Source: an uncultured Pseudomonadota bacterium (GTDB lineage: Bacteria > Pseudomonadota > Alphaproteobacteria > Rs-D84). Taken from it: a stretch of 64,000 bases of DNA. Made by a program: the position numbers and the translations under genes. Below the pieces are notes generated by a model. The model was not told the DNA's origin and did not search any database. It saw only the letters and a list, made by a program, of their open reading frames with translations. Below, in pieces: positions 1-8,127 of this stretch; the first letter of the stretch is position 1; every line of letters starts with the position of its first letter. Where the stretch lies: NCBI GenBank assembly GCA_947307295.1, contig CAMZIQ010000003.1:1-64000 (forward strand). Reading direction: 5' to 3'.

Positions 1-2764
1 TATCTGGATTCTCTGGATTGTCCGGATTCTCAGGATTTTCAGGATTCTCAGGATTCTCTGGATTGTCCGGATTCTCTGGATTCTCTGGATTTTCTGGATT
101 GTCCGGATTCTCTGGATTCTCTGGATTTTCAGGATTCTCAGGATTTTCTGGATTGTCCGGATTTTCTGGATTGTCCGGATTCTCTGGATTCTCAGGGTTA
201 TCTGGATTCTCTGGGTTATCTGGATTCTCAGGTTCCGTATTGATTTTTTGCAGACCCCATTTTTTATCATTTGAATCAAATAAAATATTTAAATCGTAAC
301 TTAAGTTATTTACCGATTCTAAAACAAAATTACTTTGCCATGCGGGTGCTTGACCGGATACCATAGCAAACCAAATAATATTGTCTGCGATATCGATATC
401 ATTTAAAGCGTCTATTACGATGTTGATTTGTCCACTAATAGACCCAGTTAAATCTATAAAATCAGAATTCATATTTCCTGTATCTAAATCAAGACGTAAA
501 AAATTTGTTTCATTATTAGCAGTTAAATTACCTAAAGTTATAGTTTCTGTATAACCGTTGGCTATATCAAAGCCACCATTGTTTAATGTTAAATTTGTAT
601 GGGTAGTGGCTATCGGATTAACAAAACGTCCAGTAGTTATTTGATTGTCAGAATTTGTATGTTGGTCAAATGCTAAAATAGAGTCTTTAATTGTAACTGT
701 TCCCGCATTTATAATATCGTTATTAAAGACAACATAACCGAATTCGTCTGGTTCTGGTCGATTTTCACCTTGTGCACGTGTGTGTAGTAATGTAATATTG
801 TATGGGTTTGTATAATCCACATATGTTGTATTATTTATACCACCTTCAATTTGGTCGTTAAATACAATGGGTTTATTAAATTTTGTATCAAATTTAACTG
901 TTATATTTGATGAATTTGTTGTGTCAACGAAAATAGCATTATATATTTTACCGCGATTATCCAACGTATAATTGCCGTTAAATCTCACAGGAACATCTGT
1001 TGCAACAAAAGACACATCGGTATTAGTATACATTGCTCCACCAAGTGCTAACTCGGTGGCAGAAAATGTGTCTGTATGATTACCTAAAAAATCCCATGCA
1101 ATCGATTTGTTATATGTATGATTATACGTATGATTCATTGTTGCACTCCAAGAATTTGTGCTTGAATCAAAATTTAAATCATATAGAAACGGTTGTCTAA
1201 ATTCTCGTAAATCGTCATCAGCATTCATCATTACAAAACTTGCTGTGCCTGGGGTAATCGCAAAGACGGTCTCTTGATTACGCAGATTCGTATCAGTATT
1301 ATTGAAAGCAAGATTAATGGTTCCGGTTGTTTCTTCACTTACTATAATTTGGTCATTAATATCCATCAGAATCGCCGGACTAGTAGAAGTAAAATTGGCA
1401 TATAAATTAGCAAGATTTATGGTATCAGTATATCCGTTTGCAATGTCAAAAAAACCACGTAAATTTAGTGTAGTTGTAGAGTCGTTTATTGTGCCTATAC
1501 CATATTCTCCCGACCCTAAAAACAAGCACGAACCAGGATAAATAGTTATTTGATTTGCATTTATTATGTCATTGTTCATAAGGACATATCCACCGCTGAT
1601 AGATAAGTTATACCTATCGCCATCAATATTATCATTAAAGATTACTGCGTTAGTGGTATCGCTTAGACTTTGTGCGTTTGAATACAAACCCAAATTTGCA
1701 TTATTTCCCATATAAATAGCATTGTATATTTTTCCTCTATTGTCTTGTGTATAATTCCCTGAAAACAAAGTGCCCGGTCTCACCCCAAAACCAGATGTTG
1801 CATAAATAGCACCCCCAAACGCAAGGTCTGTATTTGATGAGGTGGTTACATGGTTTCCTATAAAATCCCCATTCACACTGATTGATGAGGTTGTATAAAT
1901 TGCTCCACCAGATACCATAGATTCATTGGCAATAAAATCCCCATTTATAGTCGTTATTTTACTGTTATCATTATATATAGCCCCACCAGACACATCGGCT
2001 CTATTACCAATAAAATCGCCGTTTATAGTACCTATACCGATTTGATTATAGTCTCCAATATTATATATAGCCCCACCGCTACCTTGTGAGTCGTTACCTA
2101 CAAAGCTACCATTTATAGTACCAATACCCTGAGTTCCGTATTGATTTGTATTGTAAATAGCCCCGCCTGACAAACCGTTTGCTGACATATTTGCAATAAA
2201 ATTACCTGTAATTGTAGTTATTTTACTATTATTATTATATATCGCTGCCCCAGCTCCCATTGATAGTGGTGCATCGCCAGTATTAGCACCAATATTACGA
2301 ATAAAATCACCTGTAATGCTATCAATTGTTGCATTGTGATTATAAATACCGTTCCCAACGTTTTCCATAAAGTCGCCTTGGAAATTTCCGATATAACCAT
2401 TTTCATTAATAATACCATTTGTATTATGTATAAAATAGCCAACCAAAGACGGCATATTAATTGGTGTCGTACCATTTGGGTTTGATGTATAAGTGCCTTT
2501 ATCAAAAAAAGTATATCTATCAGGATTGGGAGATATAGAATACCCATAAAAAATAAGAGGGGACTGTTCATTACTAACATCATATGTATAAAAACCTTCA
2601 GAACTACCAGGAGTTGATGCGATAAACTGTAAATTGTATCCACTTGTATTCATACTGCCCGTGCCATAAAGATTCAATGTTGGAACATAATTTTCAAAAT
2701 CAAATGCCCCGTACACATTGTGTGTTAATAGTGCAACCAATGATGTTAAAATATATTTTTTCAT
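1..2764 (-). CDS. Large repeat-rich secreted/surface protein, Pmp/autotransporter-like passenger (partial, 3' end beyond base 1)
   Basis: The frame is open from the ATG at 2764-2762 to base 1; I checked its codons across most of this span and found no stop. The first residues, MKKYILTSLVALLTHNVYGA, form a signal peptide. The body repeats short units of the type GGAIYN...I...GDFIGN, spaced about 20-30 residues, which resemble the GGA(I/L) and FxxN motifs of chlamydial polymorphic membrane proteins and other right-handed beta-helix passengers. Later parts are rich in N, T and D. The visible C-terminal end is a proline-rich run of NPE/NPD tripeptides, probably a linker to a barrel or anchor outside the window. 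A GGGGAT ribosome binding site precedes the start. Adhesion or surface display is inference; no catalytic motif is visible. Confidence 0.8.
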   Translation of the reverse strand, partial: MKKYILTSLVALLTHNVYGAFDFENYVPTLNLYGTGSMNTSGYNLQFIASTPGSSEGFYTYDVSNEQSPLIFYGYSISPNPDRYTFFDKGTYTSNPNGTTPINMPSLVGYFIHNTNGIINENGYIGNFQGDFMENVGNGIYNHNATIDSITGDFIRNIGANTGDAPLSMGAGAAIYNNNSKITTITGNFIANMSANGLSGGAIYNTNQYGTQGIGTINGSFVGNDSQGSGGAIYNIGDYNQIGIGTINGDFIGNRADVSGGAIYNDNSKITTINGDFIANESMVSGGAIYTTSSISVNGDFIGNHVTTSSNTDLAFGGAIYATSGFGVRPGTLFSGNYTQDNRGKIYNAIYMGNNANLGLYSNAQSLSDTTNAVIFNDNIDGDRYNLSISGGYVLMNNDIINANQITIYPGSCLFLGSGEYGIGTINDSTTTLNLRGFFDIANGYTDTINLANLYANFTSTSPAILMDINDQIIVSEETTGTINLAFNNTDTNLRNQETVFAITPGTASFVMMNADDDLREFRQPFLYDLNFDSSTNSWSATMNHTYNHTYNKSIAWDFLGNHTDTFSATELALGGAMYTNTDVSFVATDVPVRFNGNYTLDNRGKIYNAIFVDTTNSSNITVKFDTKFNKPIVFNDQIEGGINNTTYVDYTNPYNITLLHTRAQGENRPEPDEFGYVVFNNDIINAGTVTIKDSILAFDQHTNSDNQITTGRFVNPIATTHTNLTLNNGGFDIANGYTETITLGNLTANNETNFLRLDLDTGNMNSDFIDLTGSISGQINIVIDALNDIDIADNIIWFAMVSGQAPAWQSNFVLESVNNLSYDLNILFDSNDKKWGLQKINTEPENPDNPENPDNPENPENPDNPENPDNPENPENPENPENPENPDNPENPENPENPDNPENPENPENPENPDNPENPD
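2..233 (-). repeat. Coding 9-bp tandem repeat (about 26 NPE/NPD units)
   Basis: About 26 near-identical 9-bp units encode Asn-Pro-Glu or Asn-Pro-Asp on the reverse strand. Units differ mainly at the third codon (gag/gat/gac) and in synonymous positions. Such arrays change length easily by slippage while staying in frame, so the linker length probably varies between strains. The array runs past the left edge. Confidence 0.85.
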
Positions 2765-2996
2765 TTCTATCCCCATGGTTAAAAAAGACCGTCAAGAAAA
2801 TTGGCGGTCGGGAGTGTTTACAGTCGCTTTATCATTGACCCCGTGCTTTCAGGTTACCCCTATTTTATAGCTTACGGCACCCCGACCATCAAGTCAGGGA
2901 TGATTACGATGCAAAGCACCGAAACCATCAGATCGATGCTTTCGCATCGGATAAAGCGGGTTTGTAAAGACCCCGAACCCAATCTCTTGGATTCAT
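2765..2996 (-). promoter_or_regulatory. Long structured 5' leader RNA of the surface-protein gene (attenuator/riboswitch-like, family unknown)
   Basis: About 230 nt lie between a strong reverse-strand promoter and the start codon at 2764. On the reverse strand three helices can be drawn. The segment 2806-2816 pairs with 2878-2887 (10 bp with one bulge). The segment 2825-2833 pairs perfectly over 9 bp with 2950-2958. A GAAA-tetraloop hairpin (CGATGC/GCATCG) lies at 2934-2949, directly beside that helix. The first two helices interlock, which would make a pseudoknot. The first helix also shares bases 2806-2809 with the 5' arm of a terminator at 2787-2809, so the two structures exclude each other. 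It does not match tmRNA, RNase P, SRP, TPP or cobalamin consensus features that I can recall. Function is inference. Confidence 0.6.
2781..2809 (-). terminator. Intrinsic terminator inside the leader, 17 bp before the start codon
   Basis: On the reverse strand GACCG-C-CAA pairs with TTG-A-CGGTC around a 5-nt loop and is followed by six Ts (bases 2786-2781). Because it lies after the promoter and just before the start codon of the surface protein, it reads as a conditional attenuator rather than an end of gene. Confidence 0.7.
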
Positions 2997-3001
2997 CAGG
3001 G

Positions 3002-3030
3002 ATTATATAAGATTAGATTGATATTTGCAA
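3002..3030 (-). promoter_or_regulatory. Promoter for the leader RNA and surface protein
   Basis: On the reverse strand TTGCAA (3030-3025) and a perfect TATAAT (3007-3002) are separated by exactly 17 bp, which predicts a transcript start near 2995. A weaker forward promoter for the HEPN gene (TTGATA 3018-3023, TTATCT 3040-3045, spacing 16) overlaps it. Confidence 0.7.
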
Positions 3031-3073
3031 TATTTTTCATTATCTTGTAAATCTAAACAAAGGAATACAGATT

Positions 3074-4309
3074 ATGGATAAAAAATTACAAAAACTTTTG
3101 GGTTATCTTACAAACTTTACGACCAAAAACCCTTTTGACCGTGATTTTACAAAATATCCGCATTATAATGTACGTTTTGCCAGGAATAATATACCAGGGG
3201 TACAAGTCGGACTAACAGCAAATGATTATAAAAATGCTATAAAATTTGCAAGAAATTTATTGCCAAAAATAGTAAATAAATTACCGGACAAAATAGTAAA
3301 TGAAGAAATTACAACTTTTATGTTTAGTGCTTTTAAAAATCCGCATATAAAAGATATGTCTGGTTTAGTAGGAAAATTTACAGCACCTAATCTACAAATA
3401 CAAAATGCTGTTATCAAATTGTATAACATTAATATTGATATTAGTATTGATACTGACACTTTCTCATTATACACAAGCCAGGATTTTTATGAAAAATTTG
3501 TTAAAAATGTAAATGGGTTGCCATCACATTTTAAAAAAACATTTACATATATTTTTGATAATTCTAAAAATAATATTTTTGTTGTATTGGTTTTAAAAAA
3601 TATTCCTGTATATGAACCTAAACCAGAAGTAGCATTAAATATTATAAAAAATAGAATGAACGATTTTTGTGCTGTTTTAGGTATAATGTTTCAAACTTAT
3701 TATCAACCAATACATTTAGGAAATTATATAAAAGAATCACTAGAAGCGGTGTGTTTGTTTGATAAACGAATGACACCTTTGAAATTATCAGATATCGGCA
3801 GACCATATAACCCATTCTATCATGAACCTGTTGAAATAACAAAAAAGGATATTGAAACTAATAAGTTTATTATAAATTTATTATCTGATAACGATAACTT
3901 GTTAAATAAAACACTGTTATCTATTCGTTGGCTAAATAAATCGATATTATCAGAAAATGATGAAGATAGAATTTTGCAAGCCACAATATCTCTAGAAACC
4001 CTGTTGTCAAGACATCAAAAATCTGACAATGCTGCTGGTTTGGGTGTTTCGTTGGCAGAAACATTTGCTTTCTTAACCGAAAGTGATTTACAGAAACGAC
4101 TATATGTGTTCAAGTTTTTAAAGAATATATACAATATTCGATCAGAAATTGTTCATAGTGGCCAGGCAGCTATAACAACCGATGTGTATTACCATTTTTA
4201 TGACATATTGAAAGATGGGATATTAAAAATAATTGATTTAATACAAGCAAACAAATGGAAAAATATAGATGAAATTTACAAATATGTTGAACAATTAAAA
4301 TTTCAATAA
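3074..4309 (+). CDS. ApeA-like HEPN-domain protein (putative antiphage/abortive-infection RNase)
   Basis: This 411-residue soluble protein has an N-terminal domain that I do not recognise (about residues 1-260) and a C-terminal alpha-helical region resembling the Apea-like HEPN family: an SLETLLS helix, then a segment ending RSEIVHSG. The HEPN RNase motif R-x4-H is intact (Arg356, His361). HEPN proteins of this type act as toxins or antiphage RNases; activity against RNA is known for the family and is inferred here. It has an AAAGGA ribosome binding site and is followed by a bidirectional terminator. It lies between the surface-protein locus and an integrase, and its AT content is higher than that of the core genes, which fits acquisition by transfer. 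There is no adjacent MNT-type antitoxin, so a two-gene toxin-antitoxin pair is unlikely. Confidence 0.65.
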   Translation: MDKKLQKLLGYLTNFTTKNPFDRDFTKYPHYNVRFARNNIPGVQVGLTANDYKNAIKFARNLLPKIVNKLPDKIVNEEITTFMFSAFKNPHIKDMSGLVGKFTAPNLQIQNAVIKLYNINIDISIDTDTFSLYTSQDFYEKFVKNVNGLPSHFKKTFTYIFDNSKNNIFVVLVLKNIPVYEPKPEVALNIIKNRMNDFCAVLGIMFQTYYQPIHLGNYIKESLEAVCLFDKRMTPLKLSDIGRPYNPFYHEPVEITKKDIETNKFIINLLSDNDNLLNKTLLSIRWLNKSILSENDEDRILQATISLETLLSRHQKSDNAAGLGVSLAETFAFLTESDLQKRLYVFKFLKNIYNIRSEIVHSGQAAITTDVYYHFYDILKDGILKIIDLIQANKWKNIDEIYKYVEQLKFQ

Positions 4310-4401
4310 TTGTATTTTTTGCAGTTGGGTGCTAAATATTCTTCGTTTCGGACCCATATAGAACCATTCGCAAACCATTAAAATTTGACACTGGATAAAC
4401 A

Positions 4402-4425
4402 AAACCACTATTTGATTGGTGGTTT
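4402..4425. terminator. Bidirectional terminator between HEPN gene and integrase
   Basis: AAACCAC and GTGGTTT pair over 7 bp around a 10-nt loop, with T-rich sequence after and A-rich sequence before it. It lies between convergent genes. Confidence 0.6.
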
Positions 4426-4470
4426 ATAATTATTTATGGTTTGAATAATCTGGTAATGGTCTGTTTTTTA

Positions 4471-5997
4471 TCATTTTAATTTTTTCATAATTTCAGTCCA
4501 TTTATCAAAATGTGATTGTAAAAAGTCATAATTTAATTTATCTGCCTGTTCTTTGATTTGTTTTAATGTGTGATTTGAATATGATTGTTCCATGGTATTT
4601 TTACCTGCCCAACCAATAATATCATTTATAAAAGATTGCGGTATGCCTGTGTATTGTAATTGTTCACTGGCATTTTTACGGAAAGAGTGAAAATCTAATT
4701 TTTTTGCATTTGGTCCCTTAAATCCCAATTGTTCCACAAAAGTCAAAAATCCACGTTGTATAAATTTATTGTTAAAATTACCTGATTTGGTTACACCCTT
4801 TGGAAATATGAAATCTGAATCAGTTGCTTTTAATTTTGTTTTTTGCTTTTGAATATAATCTAAAAATCCCATATTTAATAATTGCGCTGGTATCGGAACA
4901 ATACGTTCAGACGCTTCATTTTTAAGGTGTTTAACAAAATGATTTTGGGTGAATTGGATACAATCAATGTTTTCTTGTTTAATAATATTACCAAATTGAA
5001 CAGTTACCACAGCATTATTGCGTGCGCCGGTAAACAAAGCAATCATACAAGCCCAAAATTGATCTGGATTTTTTTTGAAATAGTCGTGTTTTGGGTCAAA
5101 GATTTCTAATAATTGTTCCTGTGAATATGGGAAATGAGGGTTCCTTTTTGCTTTTGGTGTTTTTGATACCTTTGGTAATAATTGTAACAGATTATCTTTA
5201 TACACATCTGGTTCAAGTATATGGGCATGTTCAATAAATTCTTTTACATACCGGATATATTTTCTTTTTGTATCCCCTTGGACTGTTTTGTTGTTGGTTA
5301 TTTCATCAGATACCCTTTGTATAACATCAGAATTATAAAAATCCATATAATCAGAATCTAAATTAAAGTTGATGTTTTCAAAAGTTGATTTCAAAGCACG
5401 ATATTTACGGTCTTTTGTAGGGTCTGTATTATTACTTTTTTTAGCCAACGATTCCAAAATTTCACGAACAGTATAATTTTTTGTTGGTTTTGGTTGAATT
5501 GGTTGATTGTTGGCCAACATTTGTTCCATGTGTTCCATTTTGGCTAATATTGTGTCAATTTGTGGAAGAAAATGACTTAACTGACCCAACATAACCTTTT
5601 CCCCAGGGGTCAATTGGTTCTGTTGGACTAAATCCATTTTTTCAGACAAAATTTTTAACTGTTTCAAAACCATGGGGTCGGTTCTTGGCGATATTCTTCG
5701 CATGGCAAAACCGGTAAAAGTGCTACCTGTGCCACTATATTCAAAAATCACTTGATTCCATAACGTATTGAAATCATTTATAAATTTTGTTGTGTCAAAG
5801 TTTTGTATGTTTTCTGCCATTATTTTTGCTTTTTCCCTTGCTTCATAATAATTATATGTATGCAACGATTTACAAAAGAACCGTCTTTTGCTATTTTGTC
5901 TTGGTAATTCCATTGTAAAATAAAAAATATTGTTTCGCAACTTTATGTATTTATCGGTATTACAATATGACATACACTTTTTAATCATTGTTTTCAC
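4471..5997 (-). CDS. Tyrosine-recombinase integrase (phage/genomic-island type)
   Basis: The 508-residue protein has a C-terminal tyrosine recombinase domain with the expected catalytic set: Arg326 (in GARNN), His437-x-x-Arg440 (HSFR), the GW of the second His/Trp box, and Tyr473 (SYSNH). The first 60 residues (a fibre-like basic segment followed by SLHTYNYYEAREKA) resemble the DUF6538-type arm-binding region of many proteobacterial integrases, and a core-binding domain follows near residues 170-270. It is longer than XerC/XerD, which argues for an element integrase and not the housekeeping enzyme. It faces away from tRNA-Gln and lies 137 bp from the tRNA 3' end, the usual placement for an island inserted at a tRNA gene. 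The island would then extend leftwards through the HEPN gene and perhaps the surface protein. Confidence 0.9.
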   Translation of the reverse strand: MKTMIKKCMSYCNTDKYIKLRNNIFYFTMELPRQNSKRRFFCKSLHTYNYYEAREKAKIMAENIQNFDTTKFINDFNTLWNQVIFEYSGTGSTFTGFAMRRISPRTDPMVLKQLKILSEKMDLVQQNQLTPGEKVMLGQLSHFLPQIDTILAKMEHMEQMLANNQPIQPKPTKNYTVREILESLAKKSNNTDPTKDRKYRALKSTFENINFNLDSDYMDFYNSDVIQRVSDEITNNKTVQGDTKRKYIRYVKEFIEHAHILEPDVYKDNLLQLLPKVSKTPKAKRNPHFPYSQEQLLEIFDPKHDYFKKNPDQFWACMIALFTGARNNAVVTVQFGNIIKQENIDCIQFTQNHFVKHLKNEASERIVPIPAQLLNMGFLDYIQKQKTKLKATDSDFIFPKGVTKSGNFNNKFIQRGFLTFVEQLGFKGPNAKKLDFHSFRKNASEQLQYTGIPQSFINDIIGWAGKNTMEQSYSNHTLKQIKEQADKLNYDFLQSHFDKWTEIMKKLK

Positions 5998-6020
5998 CCC
6001 GTTGTTTTTTAATGTTTTTT

Positions 6021-6130
6021 GACGAAAGTGAAAATAAAAAGTGTTAGATTTTTAAGGTTTTTTGTTGTTTTGGTATGTTCCAACCCTAAAAATAAAAATC
6101 CAACGAAAGTGTTGGATTTCTAAGGTTTTT
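6021..6130. repeat. Imperfect direct repeat between integrase and tRNA-Gln
   Basis: Two related segments share ACGAAAGTG followed by GTGTTrGATTTyTAAGGTTTTT (6021-6063, with an 11-nt insertion, and 6102-6130). They could be integrase arm-type sites, a duplicated terminator, or a remnant of an attachment site; the sequence alone does not decide. Confidence 0.4.
6096..6119 (-). terminator. Terminator of the tRNA-Gln transcript
   Basis: AAATCCAAC and GTTGGATTT form a perfect 9-bp stem with a 6-nt loop. On the reverse strand, downstream of tRNA-Gln, it is followed by a T-rich run. Confidence 0.65.
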
Positions 6131-6134
6131 AACT

Positions 6135-6208
6135 TGGTTGGAGCGCACGGATTCGAACCATGATAAAGAGAACCAAAATCTCTTGTCCTACCATTAGACG
6201 ACGCTCCA
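6135..6208 (-). tRNA. tRNA-Gln (anticodon TTG)
   Basis: The 74-nt cloverleaf on the reverse strand has a TGGAGCG/CGCTCCA acceptor stem, an AGAGA/TCTCT anticodon stem with loop TTTTGGT (anticodon TTG), a T-arm with TTCGAAT and an encoded CCA. Its 3' end points to the integrase, making it the likely integration target. Confidence 0.95.
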
Positions 6209-6289
6209 AGGACTCTGCTTATTATATATGGCTTTTCAATTTTTTCAATAACAAAATGAAAAAAATTATATTATTTCTAAATAATAGGC

Positions 6290-6318
6290 TTGACTTTGAA
6301 AAACGCCGTATATATAAT
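6290..6318 (+). promoter_or_regulatory. Promoter of the marR-efflux operon
   Basis: TTGACT (6290-6295) and TATAAT (6313-6318) are 17 bp apart. The following bases hold TTTTTAATGATT-type repeats that could serve as a MarR operator, but I see no clean palindrome. Confidence 0.7.
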
Positions 6319-6370
6319 CGTTAAAGTTTTTAATGATTTAATTTTTTAATGATTAACCAAGGAATATAAT

Positions 6371-6820
6371 ATGACTCATGCAGAAATTACTCAGTTAGTG
6401 TCTGAAAATATGCAGATTCTTACGCGTTTTTCCCGCAGATTACAGTCTGTGTTTGAACACGGTTCAAAAAAATCTAGACAGCAAATGTCTTTTTTAATGC
6501 GTCTTTATTTAACGGGAAAAATAAAATTGAAAGATTTTGCTAATCGCGAAGCTATTTCTACTGCGGGGCTTTGCGGAATCTTGCGTAAACTGGAACAGGC
6601 GAAATTGGTTGTGCGTTCTGATGACCCAAAAGATCATCGTGATGTTTGGTACGAAGTTTCAAAGGCTGGTAAAAATTTGGCTGAAAAATTAATAGACAAA
6701 CGTGTCACCGCGCTAAGTGAATTATGCAAAGTTTTGCCCGAAGAAGATGAAGACAGACTGGCAGAATCAATTAAAACAGTAAACGAAATTTTCAAAAAGA
6801 TGGAGGCATTAAATGCGTAA
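6371..6820 (+). CDS. MarR-family transcriptional regulator
   Basis: The 149-residue protein has the winged-helix MarR layout: helix 1 (ITQLVSENMQILTRFSR), a DNA-binding helix-turn-helix near residues 55-80 (LKDFANREAISTAGLCGILRKLEQ), and a beta-wing VVRSDDPKDHRDVWYEVS with the family's DxR-D pattern. An AAGGA ribosome binding site is 8 bp upstream. Its last codons overlap the start of the next gene (8 bp), so it is co-transcribed with the efflux genes, and autorepression with induction by a pump substrate is the usual arrangement (inference). Confidence 0.85.
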   Translation: MTHAEITQLVSENMQILTRFSRRLQSVFEHGSKKSRQQMSFLMRLYLTGKIKLKDFANREAISTAGLCGILRKLEQAKLVVRSDDPKDHRDVWYEVSKAGKNLAEKLIDKRVTALSELCKVLPEEDEDRLAESIKTVNEIFKKMEALNA

Positions 6821-8126
6821 GTTTGTGCTGGGTTTGGTGTGTGCCTTGTTGGTGGCGCCAAACGTGTTTGCTATGGATTTGTCGTTGAATGACGCTGTTG
6901 CAAAAATAGTCGCTGAATCTAATGATTTAAAAACCGCCGAAGCAAATATTAAAAAAGCCAAAGCGCAATTAAGTGCTGTCAATGCAAATCGCTGGTTCAG
7001 TATTGATGGAAGTGCTTCTTATATGAATTTGATTGATCCTATTCGACCATTAGATTCCGAAGGTGTAAAAATCCCATCTGAAATAGGGGCGATTTTAAAT
7101 CGTTCTTTGCCGGTGCCATTGGGTGAAATTCCAGATAATATGTTTATGGCGGGTGTACAAATCACTCAGCCTATATACACTTTTGGCAAAATAGGAAATG
7201 CTGTTGATGCGGTGCACGATGCAATTGATATGTCTAAATCTGCCAAAGATTTAACTTTACGCGAAGTCAAATATGCCGCAGCAAATCTTTATTGGACTGC
7301 AAAAATGACAGACGGTATTGTCGCAGCCAGTCAGAAAAATTTAGATAATGCACGTGCTGCACGTAAAAAATTAACTGCTGCCGGACGCGCAAACAGAAGC
7401 AATTTAATAAAAATAGAATCTGACATAGCAACAAAAGAAATTAATTTGTCTGATGCGGAATTCAACCGTGATACTGCATACAGAATGTTAAAAATTATGG
7501 CGGGCATAGATGAAAATGAACAAGTTGTTTTGACCGATGAATTTCCTGATTCTTTTGAACCTTTGACAGCTCAAAAGTTAAAGTCAAATCCAGAATGGGA
7601 TATTTATCAAAAACAAATTAAAATGTATGAATCAAATGCTTCGTCTAAACGTGCGGGGGGATATCCAACGTTGGCTCTTGTTGGTGCATACGATTATTAT
7701 GCGATGGGTAATGATGTTGGGCATATTTTTGATAACGAAGGTTCACAGTCTGCATATTGGGGTGTGGCATTAAAGGTCCCATTGTTCAATGGTGGTTTAC
7801 ATTCTGCGAATGCTACCATAGAAGCAATGAACGCAGAATCTGCGCGTCAAGATTTGGATAAATCAAAGAAATTAAAAACCGAAGAATATAATACAGCTGT
7901 TAACAAATATAAACATCTTTGCGATAATCTTGAAAAATTGAACGAAGCACATGCGTTGGCGCAAAAGGCTTATGATGTTTCTGTAAATCGTTTTGCCTCA
8001 GGTCAAACTTCGGCGATAGAATTGTCTGATGTGTCTGGTGCTTTGTATCAAATGGATGTGGCGCTGTTAAATGCTAAATATAATATTTTGATGTCAAAAG
8101 AATCTGTAAAAAAATTAGGTGAATAA
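6813..8126 (+). CDS. TolC-family outer-membrane efflux channel
   Basis: The 437-residue protein starts with a signal peptide (MRKFVLGLVCALLVAPNVFA) and contains two OEP-type repeats with long amphipathic helices rich in A, K, N and E, for example LREVKYAAANLYWTAK and the second-half VNKYKHLCDNLEKLNEAHALAQKAYDVS. The pattern RFxxGxxSxxEL/DxxxxL, typical of TolC proteins, appears near the C-terminus (RFASGQTSAIELSDV). It would form the outer-membrane duct for the RND pump encoded downstream. It overlaps marR and is followed directly by the reduced adaptor gene. Confidence 0.88.
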   Translation: MRKFVLGLVCALLVAPNVFAMDLSLNDAVAKIVAESNDLKTAEANIKKAKAQLSAVNANRWFSIDGSASYMNLIDPIRPLDSEGVKIPSEIGAILNRSLPVPLGEIPDNMFMAGVQITQPIYTFGKIGNAVDAVHDAIDMSKSAKDLTLREVKYAAANLYWTAKMTDGIVAASQKNLDNARAARKKLTAAGRANRSNLIKIESDIATKEINLSDAEFNRDTAYRMLKIMAGIDENEQVVLTDEFPDSFEPLTAQKLKSNPEWDIYQKQIKMYESNASSKRAGGYPTLALVGAYDYYAMGNDVGHIFDNEGSQSAYWGVALKVPLFNGGLHSANATIEAMNAESARQDLDKSKKLKTEEYNTAVNKYKHLCDNLEKLNEAHALAQKAYDVSVNRFASGQTSAIELSDVSGALYQMDVALLNAKYNILMSKESVKKLGE

Positions 8127-8127
8127 G

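Noticed and set aside
2..233. CRISPR-like array of short repeats
   Set aside because: Units are 9 bp without spacers and code for a tripeptide; no cas genes are near.
18..299. Forward frame with SGF/SGL tripeptide repeats
   Set aside because: It is the antisense image of the NPE/NPD coding repeat; the reverse frame is open over 2.7 kb with a signal peptide.
2845..2890. Similarity to the filamentous phage origin (GGTGCCGTAA...AACC...AAAG on the reverse strand)
   Set aside because: The match is short and broken, there are no phage replication genes, and RNA folding explains the bases better.
2765..2996. tmRNA, RNase P RNA, SRP RNA or hammerhead ribozyme
   Set aside because: A CTGATGA stretch and a few GGTGCC-like pieces are present, but neither the T-arm and tag of tmRNA, the GAGGAAAGTCC of RNase P, nor the GAAA core of a hammerhead is in the right place.
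2801..3010. Forward frame of 69 codons
   Set aside because: It runs antisense through the structured leader, has no ribosome binding site and no composition typical of a protein.
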